Positions 1 through 7,347 of a stretch of DNA of 49,938 nt are shown here, piece after piece. The notes beneath the pieces are model-generated. The model was not told where the DNA came from, searched no databases, and worked only from the letters and a program-made list of their open reading frames with translations. This stretch comes from Bacteroidales bacterium (GTDB lineage: Bacteria > Bacteroidota > Bacteroidia > Bacteroidales > GCA-2711565). The DNA lies in assembly GCA_028280405.1 (NCBI GenBank), contig JANQLW010000087.1, forward strand, positions 1-49,938. The letters run 5' to 3'. The position numbers were made by a program, and so were the translations under genes. Each line of letters starts with the position of its first letter. Position 1 is the first letter of the stretch.

Positions 1-347
1 TGATCAACTTCAATTCCTTTATAATAACCGGTACTTCTGAAAAAATCTTTATGGGTGAGATCTATTGTGATCAGGCTTTCAAGTAAAGTTGTTAATTTAG
101 CTTTTTTTTGAATGGAGTAGTATTTATAAGGATTCTGTTTGTTACAAAGCTTTTCTTTAATCAGTTCTTTATATATAGGCTTAAGGGTATCATATTTTAT
201 TAAGGATTTTCTTTTGTCTTCAGGATCTTTAATAGACTGCCAAATATCAAGTTTTCTCTGCACACCTTTAATTATTGTACTTGAATAAATTCCAATTTGA
301 ATTAGCTCAGAAAATTCAATATATAAAGCAGCACCTATTTTTTTCAT
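1..347 (-). CDS. Partial gene, candidate Mu-like transposase N-terminus
   Basis: A reading frame on the minus strand starts with ATG at 347 and is still open at the left edge, giving about 115 residues. Its ATG overlaps the stop of the preceding HTH gene in an ATGA arrangement, so the two genes are translationally coupled. The protein begins MKKIGAALYIEFSEL and contains DPEDKRKSLIKYDTLKP and a later FFRSTGYYKGIEVD. It has no signal peptide or membrane segment. The opening followed by a basic DP-x-D-x-R-K and KYDTL segment reminds me of the N-terminal region of Mu-type DDE transposases in Bacteroidota transposable phages. The early-operon position, next to a Ner-like HTH gene and a divergent repressor, fits that reading. 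The catalytic domain lies outside the window, so the function is inferred from context. Confidence 0.45.
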   Translation of the reverse strand, partial: MKKIGAALYIEFSELIQIGIYSSTIIKGVQRKLDIWQSIKDPEDKRKSLIKYDTLKPIYKELIKEKLCNKQNPYKYYSIQKKAKLTTLLESLITIDLTHKDFFRSTGYYKGIEVD

Positions 348-586
348 TTGACAAATGTTAATTTTAAAGAAGCTTTTGCCTTAAGTGACTTTCTATTAAT
401 TTCAACAATACTCTCAACAAGTTTTTTTAGCTCATCTGACATTCTACGCTTGCCATTACACATCATATCGATTGTTTTTTTTGTAAACTCAGTATTATTG
501 GCTAGCCATTTTCTGTCTTCACTTGTAAGGTGTTTTGCAAGTTCTCTTTGCTCTGGATAATCATATACATACTTGACAGGTGCCAT
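344..586 (-). CDS. Small helix-turn-helix protein, Ner/Cro-like
   Basis: This is an 80-residue basic protein starting with ATG at 586. Residues about 25-60 (KWLANNTEFTKKTIDMMCNG, then KRRMSDELKKL) look like a helix-turn-helix of the kind in small phage regulators: a recognition helix followed by a G-K-R-R-M turn and a last amphipathic helix. It is the first gene leftward from the operator region and overlaps the next gene by 4 bp, so the pair forms an early operon facing away from the repressor at 674. In Mu-like phages this slot is held by Ner, which represses the repressor and early promoters. That role is inferred. I do not recognise the exact family. Confidence 0.62.
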   Translation of the reverse strand: MAPVKYVYDYPEQRELAKHLTSEDRKWLANNTEFTKKTIDMMCNGKRRMSDELKKLVESIVEINRKSLKAKASLKLTFVK

Positions 587-624
587 ATATTTTGTAGATT
601 TGTTGTGATTAGGCTACGAAAATA

Positions 625-658
625 AGGTAAATATCTTGACATGTCAAGATATTTACCT
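625..658. promoter_or_regulatory. 34-bp perfect palindrome, probable operator
   Basis: Bases 625-658 form an uninterrupted perfect palindrome of 34 bp. Its centre is cttgaca|tgtcaag and its outer arms read aggtaaatat and atatttacct. The site sits between the divergent HTH genes (starts at 586 and 674), where promoters of both would lie. TTGACA occurs in both orientations in the centre, so bound repressor could cover promoter elements of both genes. There is no T tract, and it lies upstream of both genes, so it is not a terminator. The likely binder is the XRE protein encoded at 674-1075, the HTH protein at 344-586, or both. Confidence 0.75.
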
Positions 659-673
659 AATATTTTATTATTT

Positions 674-1075
674 ATGTTACAATTTGCGACAAACACTAGG
701 CTGCTTCGTGAGCAAAAAGGGTTAAGTCAATCGGCTCTTGGAAAAGAAATAGGTGTTGGAAGAACAACAATTACGAGTTATGAGAGTGGAAGATCGACCC
801 CCGACTATAAAACTCTTTATGAGCTGGGCAAAATATTTGCCATAAGTCTGGAGGAATTACTATTCACAAACCTCTCAAAAGTTAATGACCTAGATACTCA
901 TATAGATGAGCATCCGAATGTGCATATAAACGAGCCTATAAAAGTTGGCCAATCAAAAGACAATAAATTAGAGAAAGAGATTGAACGATTAATGGAAATT
1001 AATAAAGCATATAAAGAAACTATTGAGACTCAAAAAGACCTTATAATTTTTTTAAAAAAACAAATAGTTAAATAG
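674..1075 (+). CDS. XRE-family (cI-like) transcriptional repressor
   Basis: The protein has 133 residues from ATG 674. An upstream in-frame ATG at 641 lies inside the 34-bp palindrome and would add residues ahead of a standard HTH_3 start, so I prefer 674. Residues about 5-60 form a typical HTH_3 fold: NTRLLREQKGLSQSALGKEI, then GVGRTTITSYESGRSTPDYK, then a helix ending SLEELLF. The tail (about 95-133) is charged and heptad-like, suggesting a coiled coil for dimerisation. There is no S24 peptidase domain, so SOS-type self-cleavage is not expected. It is divergent from the small HTH and candidate transposase genes, as a lysogeny repressor would be. Confidence 0.85.
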   Translation: MLQFATNTRLLREQKGLSQSALGKEIGVGRTTITSYESGRSTPDYKTLYELGKIFAISLEELLFTNLSKVNDLDTHIDEHPNVHINEPIKVGQSKDNKLEKEIERLMEINKAYKETIETQKDLIIFLKKQIVK

Positions 1076-1083
1076 GTTTTCTT

Positions 1084-1120
1084 ATGTCTACCTAATATGT
1101 CCATCTAAATGTCCACCTAA
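1084..1120. repeat. Three tandem 12-bp repeats after the repressor gene
   Basis: Near-identical units start at 1084, 1097 and 1109: atgtctacctaa, atgtccatctaa and atgtccacctaa, with the consensus ATGTCYAYCTAA. Spacings are 13 and 12 bp, close to one helical turn plus a little. They begin 8 bp after the repressor stop codon. Iterated sites of this type next to a repressor gene are typical of transposase-binding sites at the end of a Mu-like element, or of auxiliary operator sites. The sequence alone does not decide between these. Confidence 0.7.
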
Positions 1121-1566
1121 TTCTTATTTTCCCCTTCTTATCAATTACAATTTTCGTATTTTTCTATCTAATTAATGTAGAGATCATTAATATTATATAA
1201 ATATCTACATTAATACTTTAACACTACAGCAATAGTATTTTAGCATTTATTAAGAAAATAATTTTATCTTTGTTTAAACACTATTTAAACGGTGTTTAGT
1301 CAATTACACTACAACCTAATTAAAATGCAATAGAAATTTACAAAAGTGTATTTTTCGTTTTTGCATAAAATTTATTAAAAACTTTATATAAATACCAAAT
1401 ATCTAAGGGAAGAGCCATTTTGCCGTTTTGTAGTAGATATATACTTTTGGTTTTTGCCCTTATAGTTAAATATTATTTGGAACCATTCTTAATAAGATTA
1501 TAATTTAGAATGGTATAAAAAAGAGGCCCTCTCAAAAGATTTTCATATTCGGGTAGGTGAAAGATT
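1121..1566. other. 446-bp non-coding stretch with inverted repeats
   Basis: No convincing gene lies here on either strand. The stretch contains a 14-bp inverted repeat with one mismatch (1171-1184 with 1201-1214, 16-nt spacer), an imperfect 24-bp palindrome (1275-1298) directly after a TATCTTTG promoter-like -7 element (1265-1272), and an 8-bp inverted repeat (1482-1489 with 1507-1514). If the genes at 1-1075 belong to an integrated element, its boundary with the host chromosome should lie in this stretch or just before it. I could not find a clear terminal dinucleotide pair or target duplication. Confidence 0.5.
1516..1533 (-). terminator. Weak intrinsic terminator candidate after yitT-like gene
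   Basis: Read leftward, the sequence is a short GC hairpin (AGAG-GGC-CTCT, 1522-1532) followed directly by a run of T (complement of the A run at 1517-1522). It lies 35-50 bp beyond the stop of the YitT-family gene. The stem is only 4-5 bp, so the call is tentative. Confidence 0.4.
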
Positions 1567-2535
1567 TTATTTCATTGGCCTTTTTTTAATCATTCCTCCT
1601 TTAGCATCTTTAATACTATGCATCACAACAAAGGCGCTACTATCAATTTTATCAATTTCTGTTTGTAATTTGGAAAGCTCAAGACGGGTCACCAATGTAT
1701 AAATGATATCCATTTCTTTTAATGCTTCTCCCCTTTTACCAAAACCTTTTTTACCCCGATAAAGTGTACAGCCTCTTCCTAACTTTTCAATGATTGCCAG
1801 GCGGATTTCTTCTGTTTTATCAGTAATAATAGTAACACCTAAATATTCTTCAATACCGGAAACAACAAAGTCAACAGTTTTAGAGGCCGCAAGATAAGTT
1901 AACATAGCATATAAAGAAGTCTCAACATTAAACACATATGCCGCAACCAGAAAAATCAAAATATTAAATAATAATATGACATCACCGATTGTTAAAGAAG
2001 TTTTTCTACTAATAAAAACAGCAAGTACTTCCGTACCATCAATCACACTTCCACCACGAATTGCCAGTCCAATCCCAAGCCCCAGGAAAAATCCACCGAA
2101 AGCAGCAATCAGTAATTTATCCTCAGTAATAGCCGGAAACGGAATATAATGTACAGCGATAGCCAACAGAATAATGGCTACGATACTTCTCAAAGCAAAT
2201 TGCCTGCTAATTGTAGAAAGTGCCATAATTAAAAATGGCAGGTTTATCAGTACAAGCAGAATAGACAATGACCAATTCGTAACTTCCCTTGCAATAAGCG
2301 AAATACCCATTACTCCTCCATCAATAAATGAACTTGGCAATAAAAATCCTTTCAACCCGAAACTGGCTGACAATGCTCCCATTAAAATAAAAAAGCTATC
2401 ATGGATCAAATGGGATACTTCAACTTTGGTTTTCGTTAGTTCTTTTTTTAATTCTTTCGAATCAATTTGTCTGTTTTTCCTTTTAAGCTGATGTTTAAGT
2501 GTTTCACCAGCAATGAAGTTTAAAATAGCTTTCAT
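1567..2535 (-). CDS. YitT family membrane protein (DUF161 + DUF2179)
   Basis: The protein has 322 residues. A basic cytosolic N-terminus (about 1-45) is followed by several hydrophobic segments between about 45 and 225. Glycine-rich motifs include LLPSSFIDGGVMGISLI and AIRGGSVIDGTEVLA, the paired G-G-x-x-G-x-S/T-E signatures of YitT/DUF161 proteins. The C-terminal part (about 230-315: GVTIITDKTEEI, GCTLYRGKKGF) is the soluble DUF2179 domain. This family sits in the inner membrane and its substrate is not established. The gene starts 11 bp after the DUF1295 gene, so the two are probably co-transcribed. The N-terminal extension is longer than in many homologues. Confidence 0.9.
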   Translation of the reverse strand: MKAILNFIAGETLKHQLKRKNRQIDSKELKKELTKTKVEVSHLIHDSFFILMGALSASFGLKGFLLPSSFIDGGVMGISLIAREVTNWSLSILLVLINLPFLIMALSTISRQFALRSIVAIILLAIAVHYIPFPAITEDKLLIAAFGGFFLGLGIGLAIRGGSVIDGTEVLAVFISRKTSLTIGDVILLFNILIFLVAAYVFNVETSLYAMLTYLAASKTVDFVVSGIEEYLGVTIITDKTEEIRLAIIEKLGRGCTLYRGKKGFGKRGEALKEMDIIYTLVTRLELSKLQTEIDKIDSSAFVVMHSIKDAKGGMIKKRPMK

Positions 2536-2546
2536 AGTCTAAAATA

Positions 2547-3389
2547 TTAATACCTCTTACCTCTTTTCTTTGGAAACCAAAGAATCAATATGCTTGTCAT
2601 TTCTTTGTATTCTTGATATTCTTTATCATTTGCCCATCTGTCGTTTGCAGTTTTTTCCAGTTGTGGCAAACCACTAACAAAGATCAACAAAATAGAAATA
2701 AATATAGGGCTAATAAGACCTATAACCATAAATTTTTGCTCCAAACTTAAAATTGTTAAAAGATAAATTCCAAGCCAACATAATATTTCTCCAAAATAAT
2801 TAGGGTGACGAGAATATTTCCACAAACCATTTTTTATAAATAAACCCTTATTAGCTTTATTTTGTTTGAACTTAAATTTTTGGTAATCTGCTATCGTTTC
2901 AATTACAAAACCAAGTATCCAAACAAATAATCCTATCCAACACAATCTCTGAACTTCTGAGTTCATAAAGAAAAAACTCGGAATCAGAATAACCCATACA
3001 GCAAATCCCTGTAATATCCAAAATCCACCAAACTTAACAAATGATTTTCTCAAACCATCAAAACGTTTATCCCGTTTCATTTTATTTATACGTATAAACA
3101 GATAAATACCAAGGCGCAATGCCCACAAGACGACTATAGACATTAACAATAAATTGAGGACAGAATATGGGGTAATAAAAAACAAGAAAACAATCAATAG
3201 AATATAAGTTAATGAATAAGTAAAATCAGTGAGTTTATCTGTTTGAAATATATAAGCCGGAATAAAAAACAGAACATTTATTCCTATTGATATAAGCAGG
3301 TAATGAAAAATATTTAGTTCCATAATAACAATAACATATCTAATAGCTAAATATAGCCAAATATGAAGAACTAACAAAACCCAAAACAT
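2547..3389 (-). CDS. DUF1295 / steroid 5-alpha-reductase-like membrane protein
   Basis: This is a very hydrophobic protein of about 280 residues. The near-C-terminal motif GLWKYSRHPNYFGEILCWLG is diagnostic of DUF1295 and the related isoprenylcysteine methyltransferase/5-alpha-reductase membrane fold. Six to eight membrane helices are visible. It ends in a basic tail, FPKKRGKRY. Family members act as membrane-embedded NAD(P)H-dependent reductases or methyltransferases, but the substrate here is unknown. I chose ATG 3389. A longer frame reaches TTG 3452 but would run across the trp promoter and leader start, and an ATG at 3323 is also possible. The gene is divergent from the trp operon and upstream of the YitT gene. 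Confidence 0.82.
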   Translation of the reverse strand: MFWVLLVLHIWLYLAIRYVIVIMELNIFHYLLISIGINVLFFIPAYIFQTDKLTDFTYSLTYILLIVFLFFITPYSVLNLLLMSIVVLWALRLGIYLFIRINKMKRDKRFDGLRKSFVKFGGFWILQGFAVWVILIPSFFFMNSEVQRLCWIGLFVWILGFVIETIADYQKFKFKQNKANKGLFIKNGLWKYSRHPNYFGEILCWLGIYLLTILSLEQKFMVIGLISPIFISILLIFVSGLPQLEKTANDRWANDKEYQEYKEMTSILILWFPKKRGKRY

Positions 3390-3406
3390 CCTTAATAAAA
3401 TTTTAA

Positions 3407-3439
3407 TTTGTTTGATTGAAAAAAAATTATATATCTTTG
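3407..3439 (+). promoter_or_regulatory. trp operon promoter (Bacteroidota type)
   Basis: TTTG at 3407-3410 is followed after 21 bp by TATCTTTG at 3432-3439, matching the -33 TTTG and -7 TAnnTTTG consensus of the Bacteroidota primary sigma factor. The predicted start of transcription is about 3443-3447, practically on the ATG of the leader peptide at 3445. The position directly ahead of the leader and attenuator supports the call. Confidence 0.65.
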
Positions 3440-3444
3440 TATCG

Positions 3445-3510
3445 ATGTTCAAAAAAGTACAAAATACAAATTGGTGGTGGTTCAGATTTTACTTTAAAAT
3501 CGTGAACTAA
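3445..3510 (+). CDS. trpL: trp leader peptide with three consecutive Trp codons
   Basis: This is a 21-codon frame: ATG at 3445, TAA at 3508-3510. The peptide begins MFKKVQNTNWWWFRFY and ends FKIVN. Codons 10-12 are TGG TGG TGG (3472-3480), in a window region where Trp codons are otherwise scarce. It lies between a good promoter and a terminator hairpin ahead of trpE, as expected of a ribosome-stalling leader that senses charged tRNA-Trp. No Shine-Dalgarno sequence is possible if transcription starts where the promoter predicts, so translation may be leaderless. The peptide is assumed to have no other role. Confidence 0.87.
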   Translation: MFKKVQNTNWWWFRFYFKIVN

Positions 3511-3578
3511 TGCTGTATTTGTATATATAAAAGAAATAATATTCAAAAAGCCCTTCGTTCGCGAAGGGCTTTTTTTTT
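3480..3578 (+). promoter_or_regulatory. trp attenuator with mutually exclusive RNA structures
   Basis: Hairpin 1:2 pairs 3480-3491 (gttcagatttta) with 3495-3507, 12 bp with one bulged base, immediately after the Trp codons. Hairpin 3:4 is the terminator at 3546-3578. The right arm of 1:2 (TCGTGAAC, 3500-3507) can instead pair with GTTCGCGA (3557-3564) in the tip of the terminator: 8 bp including one G-U. A ribosome stalled on the Trp codons would cover the left arm of 1:2, release 3500-3507 and favour this antiterminator. With tryptophan plentiful the ribosome moves on, 1:2 forms and transcription ends. All three pairings were read directly from the sequence. The mechanism is inferred from the classical enterobacterial model. 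Confidence 0.82.
3546..3578 (+). terminator. Intrinsic terminator of the trp attenuator
   Basis: AAAAGCCCTTCG (3546-3557) pairs perfectly with CGAAGGGCTTTT (3562-3573) around a TTCG loop, followed by T to 3578. It lies 16 bp ahead of the trpE start and therefore must be read through to express the operon. Confidence 0.92.
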
Positions 3579-3593
3579 GCAATAATAATTCAT

Positions 3594-4988
3594 ATGAAAA
3601 AATTAAAAATCGACATTCAAAAAAAGAAAATCCTGGCTGATACACTTACTCCAATTGGAGTTTATCTAAAGCTTAGGGATCAGTTTCAAAATTCTTTTCT
3701 TCTTGAAAGTTCTGATTATCATGCCAAGGAAAATCATTTCTCATTTATTTGTTTTGATCCCCTGATCGATTTTATTGTAGATCAGCAAAAAATAAAAATC
3801 AGAGGAGAAGGTCTGGATAAAGAATTTGCTGTAGATAACGAAACTTCTATAATTCAGGAATTCCAAAGATTAATTGATTTATTTGATATTGAAGATCACA
3901 GTAACATCAATGGCTTTTTCGGATATACTTCTTATGATGCCGTTAAATATTTTGAAACAATAGAAGTTGGGAACAAGAAGAAACAAGAATATATGATCCC
4001 GGAGATGTATTATTCCTTTTTCAGATATATTATTCAAATTGATCATTTTAAAAATGAATTAACCATTATCGAAAACTTATTTGAAAAAGATCAATCCAAT
4101 CTGGTTAAAATAGAAAACCTTCTGAAATCAAAATCCCATCCTTCTTATCATTTTACTTTGAACGGCAATGAAAGCAGCAATTGTTCCGATGAAGAATATA
4201 AAGAATTGGTAAAAAAAGGGAAATATCATTGTCAGCAGGGAGATGTTTTTCAGATTGTACTTTCCCGCCAATTCTCACAAAATTTTTCAGGTGATGAGTT
4301 TAATGTTTACAGGGCCTTAAGATCTGTAAATCCCTCTCCTTATCTTTTCTACTTTGATTTTGGAAACTACAAATTATTTGGATCATCTCCTGAAGCACAA
4401 TTAAAAATAGAAAACGGCAAAGCTATCATTAATCCTATAGCAGGTACATTTAAAAGAACCGGTAATGATCAAAAAGACCATGAACTTGCGATCAAGCTCT
4501 CAAATGATCCCAAGGAAAATGCCGAACACACTATGCTTGTTGACCTTGCCAGAAATGATTTAAGCAGAAATGGAAATGAAGTTAAGGTTACTACCTATAA
4601 AGAAACACAATTCTACAGTCATGTTATTCATTTGGTTTCAGAGGTAGAAGGTCGGTTAGAAAAAGATGCACATTCTTTACAAATGTTTGCAGATACCTTT
4701 CCGGCCGGTACTTTAAGTGGTGCACCAAAATACAGGGCCATGCAATTAATTGACGAATATGAAAATCAATCCCGCGGATTTTACGGCGGAGCCATTGGCA
4801 TCTTCGGATTTGATGGGTCCGTGAATCATGCCATTACTATCAGAAGTTTTTTGAGCAAACAAAATACGCTTTATTTTCAGGCAGGTGCAGGTATAGTCGT
4901 TAGTTCAAAAGAAGAAAGCGAATTACAGGAAGTTAATAATAAACTCGGAGCATTAAAACATGCTTTGAAATTAGCAGAAAAAATATAA
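3594..4988 (+). CDS. trpE: Anthranilate synthase component I
   Basis: The 464-residue chorismate-binding enzyme makes anthranilate from chorismate and TrpG-derived ammonia. Near the N-terminus LLESS (36-40) is the conserved serine motif that binds tryptophan for feedback inhibition. The C-terminal chorismate-binding domain shows GSSPEAQLKI, PIAGTFKRTG, HTMLVDLARND, TFPAGTLSGAPK and GGAIGIFGFDG in the right order. Length is normal for a stand-alone TrpE. It is the first structural gene after the attenuator. The trpG ATG follows after a single base. Control is expected both by attenuation and by allosteric inhibition. Confidence 0.97.
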   Translation: MKKLKIDIQKKKILADTLTPIGVYLKLRDQFQNSFLLESSDYHAKENHFSFICFDPLIDFIVDQQKIKIRGEGLDKEFAVDNETSIIQEFQRLIDLFDIEDHSNINGFFGYTSYDAVKYFETIEVGNKKKQEYMIPEMYYSFFRYIIQIDHFKNELTIIENLFEKDQSNLVKIENLLKSKSHPSYHFTLNGNESSNCSDEEYKELVKKGKYHCQQGDVFQIVLSRQFSQNFSGDEFNVYRALRSVNPSPYLFYFDFGNYKLFGSSPEAQLKIENGKAIINPIAGTFKRTGNDQKDHELAIKLSNDPKENAEHTMLVDLARNDLSRNGNEVKVTTYKETQFYSHVIHLVSEVEGRLEKDAHSLQMFADTFPAGTLSGAPKYRAMQLIDEYENQSRGFYGGAIGIFGFDGSVNHAITIRSFLSKQNTLYFQAGAGIVVSSKEESELQEVNNKLGALKHALKLAEKI

Positions 4989-4989
4989 T

Positions 4990-5559
4990 ATGAAACCTAT
5001 ATTAGTACTTGATAATTACGATTCATTTACCTATAACCTGGTTCATTATGTAAAAGAACTTGGATACTCGGTAGATGTATACAGAAATGATAAAATTAGG
5101 CTTGAGAATGTTAACAATTATGACAAAATAATTCTTTCTCCGGGCCCGGGCCTACCAAAAGATGCAGGAATTCTTAAAGACCTGATCAGGAGATATGCTT
5201 CTACAAAAAAGATTTTTGGAGTTTGTTTAGGTATGCAGGCTATGGGAGAAGTGTTCGGGGGGAAGCTGGAAAATCTGGAAGAAGTATATCATGGTGTAGC
5301 TACAAAAGTTAATATTACTGCTTCAAACTGTCCGATTTATAAAGGAATTCCAAACCAGTTTGAAGTTGGAAGATATCATAGCTGGGCCGTATCTCATTCA
5401 GAATTTCCTGAAGATTTAATCATTACCTCAAAAGATATTCATGGGCAAATCATGTCATTACAGCATCGGGAATATCAACTGTACGGAGTACAATATCATC
5501 CGGAGTCAATTCTGACAGAATACGGCAAACTCATCATTAAAAACTTTTTAAACATTTAA
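4990..5559 (+). CDS. trpG: Anthranilate synthase component II (glutamine amidotransferase)
   Basis: A 189-residue class I glutamine amidotransferase subunit that supplies ammonia to TrpE. The family start VLDNYDSFTYNLVHY is followed by the oxyanion motif LSPGPGLPKDAG, the nucleophile Cys79 in FGVCLGMQAMGEVFGG, and His170 and Glu172 in YHPESILTEYG. PabA proteins look alike, but location between trpE and trpD makes TrpG the main role. It could also serve PabB if no separate pabA exists. One base separates it from each neighbour. Confidence 0.95.
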   Translation: MKPILVLDNYDSFTYNLVHYVKELGYSVDVYRNDKIRLENVNNYDKIILSPGPGLPKDAGILKDLIRRYASTKKIFGVCLGMQAMGEVFGGKLENLEEVYHGVATKVNITASNCPIYKGIPNQFEVGRYHSWAVSHSEFPEDLIITSKDIHGQIMSLQHREYQLYGVQYHPESILTEYGKLIIKNFLNI

Positions 5560-5560
5560 A

Positions 5561-6553
5561 ATGAAAGCAACTCTAAATCAATTATTTGAACATCAAACCT
5601 TAAGTGAGCAAGAAGCTTATGATGTACTCACAAGAATGGGAAACGGGGAATACAATCATTCTCAAATGGCTTCATTTCTCACTGTATTTCTTATGAGAAA
5701 TATATCAGTAGAAGAATTAAGAGGTTTCAGAAATGCATTATTGGATTTATGCTTAAAGATGGATTTTTCTGAATTTAATACGATAGATGTTTGCGGTACC
5801 GGAGGCGACGGGAAAAACACTTTCAATATTTCAACCATTTCTGCTTTTGTAATAGCTGGTGCTGGATACAAAGTTGCCAAACATGGGAACTATGGTGTTT
5901 CGTCTTCCGTAGGATCTTCAAACATTCTGGAACACCTTGGTTACAAATTTACAAACAAAGAGGATATCCTAAAAAAGCAATTGGATGAATCAAATTTCTG
6001 TATGATGCATGCTCCTTTATTTCATCCGGCAATGAAAAATGTTGCTCCTGTCCGAAAAGAACTAGGGGTAAAAACTTTTTTCAATATGTTAGGGCCATTA
6101 GTTAATCCTTCTAGTCCGAACAACCAATTAATTGGAGTTTTTAATTCGGAGATTGCCAGAATTTATAATTATTTATTGCAAGGCTCAATACAGTCTTATA
6201 AAATACTTCATAGTCTGGATGGATATGATGAAATTTCATTAACAGGCCCTTTTAAAGTGATCTCAAAAAAAGGAGAGCAATTATTGAACCCGGAAGATCT
6301 TTCATTCTTAAAGCTAAAAGAGGAACATATATATGGCGGCACAAGCCTTGAAGAAACCTCCAGAATTTTTCTGAACATTTTAAAAAATGAAAGCAGTCCG
6401 GAACAAAAAAATGTTGTAACAGCAAATTCAGCTATGGCTATTCATTGTATAGAACCAAAGAAAAGCATAGAAGAATGCCTGTCAATAGCTACCGATGCTA
6501 TTGAATCAGGAAAAGCAATTCATTCACTAAAAAAAGTTATCGAACTATCATGA
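5561..6553 (+). CDS. trpD: Anthranilate phosphoribosyltransferase
   Basis: The 330-residue enzyme transfers phosphoribosyl from PRPP to anthranilate. The PRPP-binding glycine loop CGTGGDGKNTFNIST, the motif KHGNYGVSSSVGSSN, and the anthranilate-binding region MHAPLFHPAMKNVAPVRKEL plus FNMLGPLVNP are all present and in order. The fold has the helical N-terminal domain typical of the family. Its stop overlaps the trpC start in ATGA. It is a separate protein, not the TrpGD fusion of enterobacteria. Confidence 0.96.
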   Translation: MKATLNQLFEHQTLSEQEAYDVLTRMGNGEYNHSQMASFLTVFLMRNISVEELRGFRNALLDLCLKMDFSEFNTIDVCGTGGDGKNTFNISTISAFVIAGAGYKVAKHGNYGVSSSVGSSNILEHLGYKFTNKEDILKKQLDESNFCMMHAPLFHPAMKNVAPVRKELGVKTFFNMLGPLVNPSSPNNQLIGVFNSEIARIYNYLLQGSIQSYKILHSLDGYDEISLTGPFKVISKKGEQLLNPEDLSFLKLKEEHIYGGTSLEETSRIFLNILKNESSPEQKNVVTANSAMAIHCIEPKKSIEECLSIATDAIESGKAIHSLKKVIELS

Positions 6554-7347
6554 AATATTTAGATAAGATTATAAAATATAAACGAGAGGAAGTTGAAGAA
6601 AGAAAAGAACTTCATCCAATAAAGCTTTTAAAGAAAAGTATTTATTACCAATCGGAATGTATTTCCTTGAAAGAATATATTCTCAGAAAAGATAAATCAG
6701 GAATTATAGCTGAGTTTAAGCGAAAGTCACCATCAAAAGGATTGATAAATGAGTTTGCTAATGTTGAACAAACATCGATAGGTTATATGCAGGCAGGTGC
6801 TTCTGCATTATCAGTTCTAACAGATCAGCATTTCTTTGGAGGGAGTTCTAAAGATCTGATAACAGCCCGTAAATTCAATTATTGTCCGATACTTCGCAAA
6901 GATTTTATTATTTCAGAATATCAAATCACAGAGGCTAAATCCATTGGAGCAGATGCAATTTTACTGATAGCCGCAATACTAACCATTGAAGAAATAAAGC
7001 AATTTACCGGCCTAGCTCATAAATTAGGAATGGAAGTACTATTAGAAATTCATAATGAAGAAGAACTGGCTAAATACATTCCTGAAATAGATTTGATTGG
7101 AATAAACAACCGAAACCTGAAAACTTTTGAGGTCAACTTTGACCATGCCATTCAATTAGCCACTAAACTCCCATATGAAGCCATTAAAATTGCTGAAAGT
7201 GGGATTCAGAATGCTACTGACATTCATCTTTTAAAAGAAAAAGGATTTCATGGGTTCCTTATAGGTGAACGATTTATGAAACATGCATTGCCGGAAAGAG
7301 AATGTAAAAGATTTGTGGAACAATTAAAAGCTATAAACTATGCTTAA
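6550..7347 (+). CDS. trpC: Indole-3-glycerol phosphate synthase
   Basis: The 265-residue TIM-barrel enzyme closes the indole ring from carboxyphenylaminodeoxyribulose phosphate. Conserved motifs are GIIAEFKRKSPSKG (catalytic lysine), SVLTDQHFFGGS, CPILRKDFI with the second catalytic lysine, LGMEVLLEIHNEEEL, LIGINNRNLKTF and IAESGI for phosphate binding. It is monofunctional, with trpF as a separate gene downstream. It overlaps trpD by 4 bp and trpF by 8 bp. Confidence 0.96.
   Translation: MKYLDKIIKYKREEVEERKELHPIKLLKKSIYYQSECISLKEYILRKDKSGIIAEFKRKSPSKGLINEFANVEQTSIGYMQAGASALSVLTDQHFFGGSSKDLITARKFNYCPILRKDFIISEYQITEAKSIGADAILLIAAILTIEEIKQFTGLAHKLGMEVLLEIHNEEELAKYIPEIDLIGINNRNLKTFEVNFDHAIQLATKLPYEAIKIAESGIQNATDIHLLKEKGFHGFLIGERFMKHALPERECKRFVEQLKAINYA

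Noticed and set aside
641..673. Upstream ATG of the repressor gene
   Set aside because: It lies inside the 34-bp palindrome and adds residues ahead of a normal HTH start; ATG 674 is preferred.
1171..1214. Inverted repeat as a terminator of the repressor gene
   Set aside because: It is AT-only, has a 16-nt loop and no T tract, so it would make a poor terminator.
3390..3452. Longer start (TTG at 3452) for the DUF1295 gene
   Set aside because: It would overlap the trp promoter and the leader peptide start. An ATG at 3389 already precedes the first membrane helix.
5791..5988. Overlapping frames inside trpD
   Set aside because: Shadow frames with aromatic- and Cys-rich translations; trpD is intact in the main frame.
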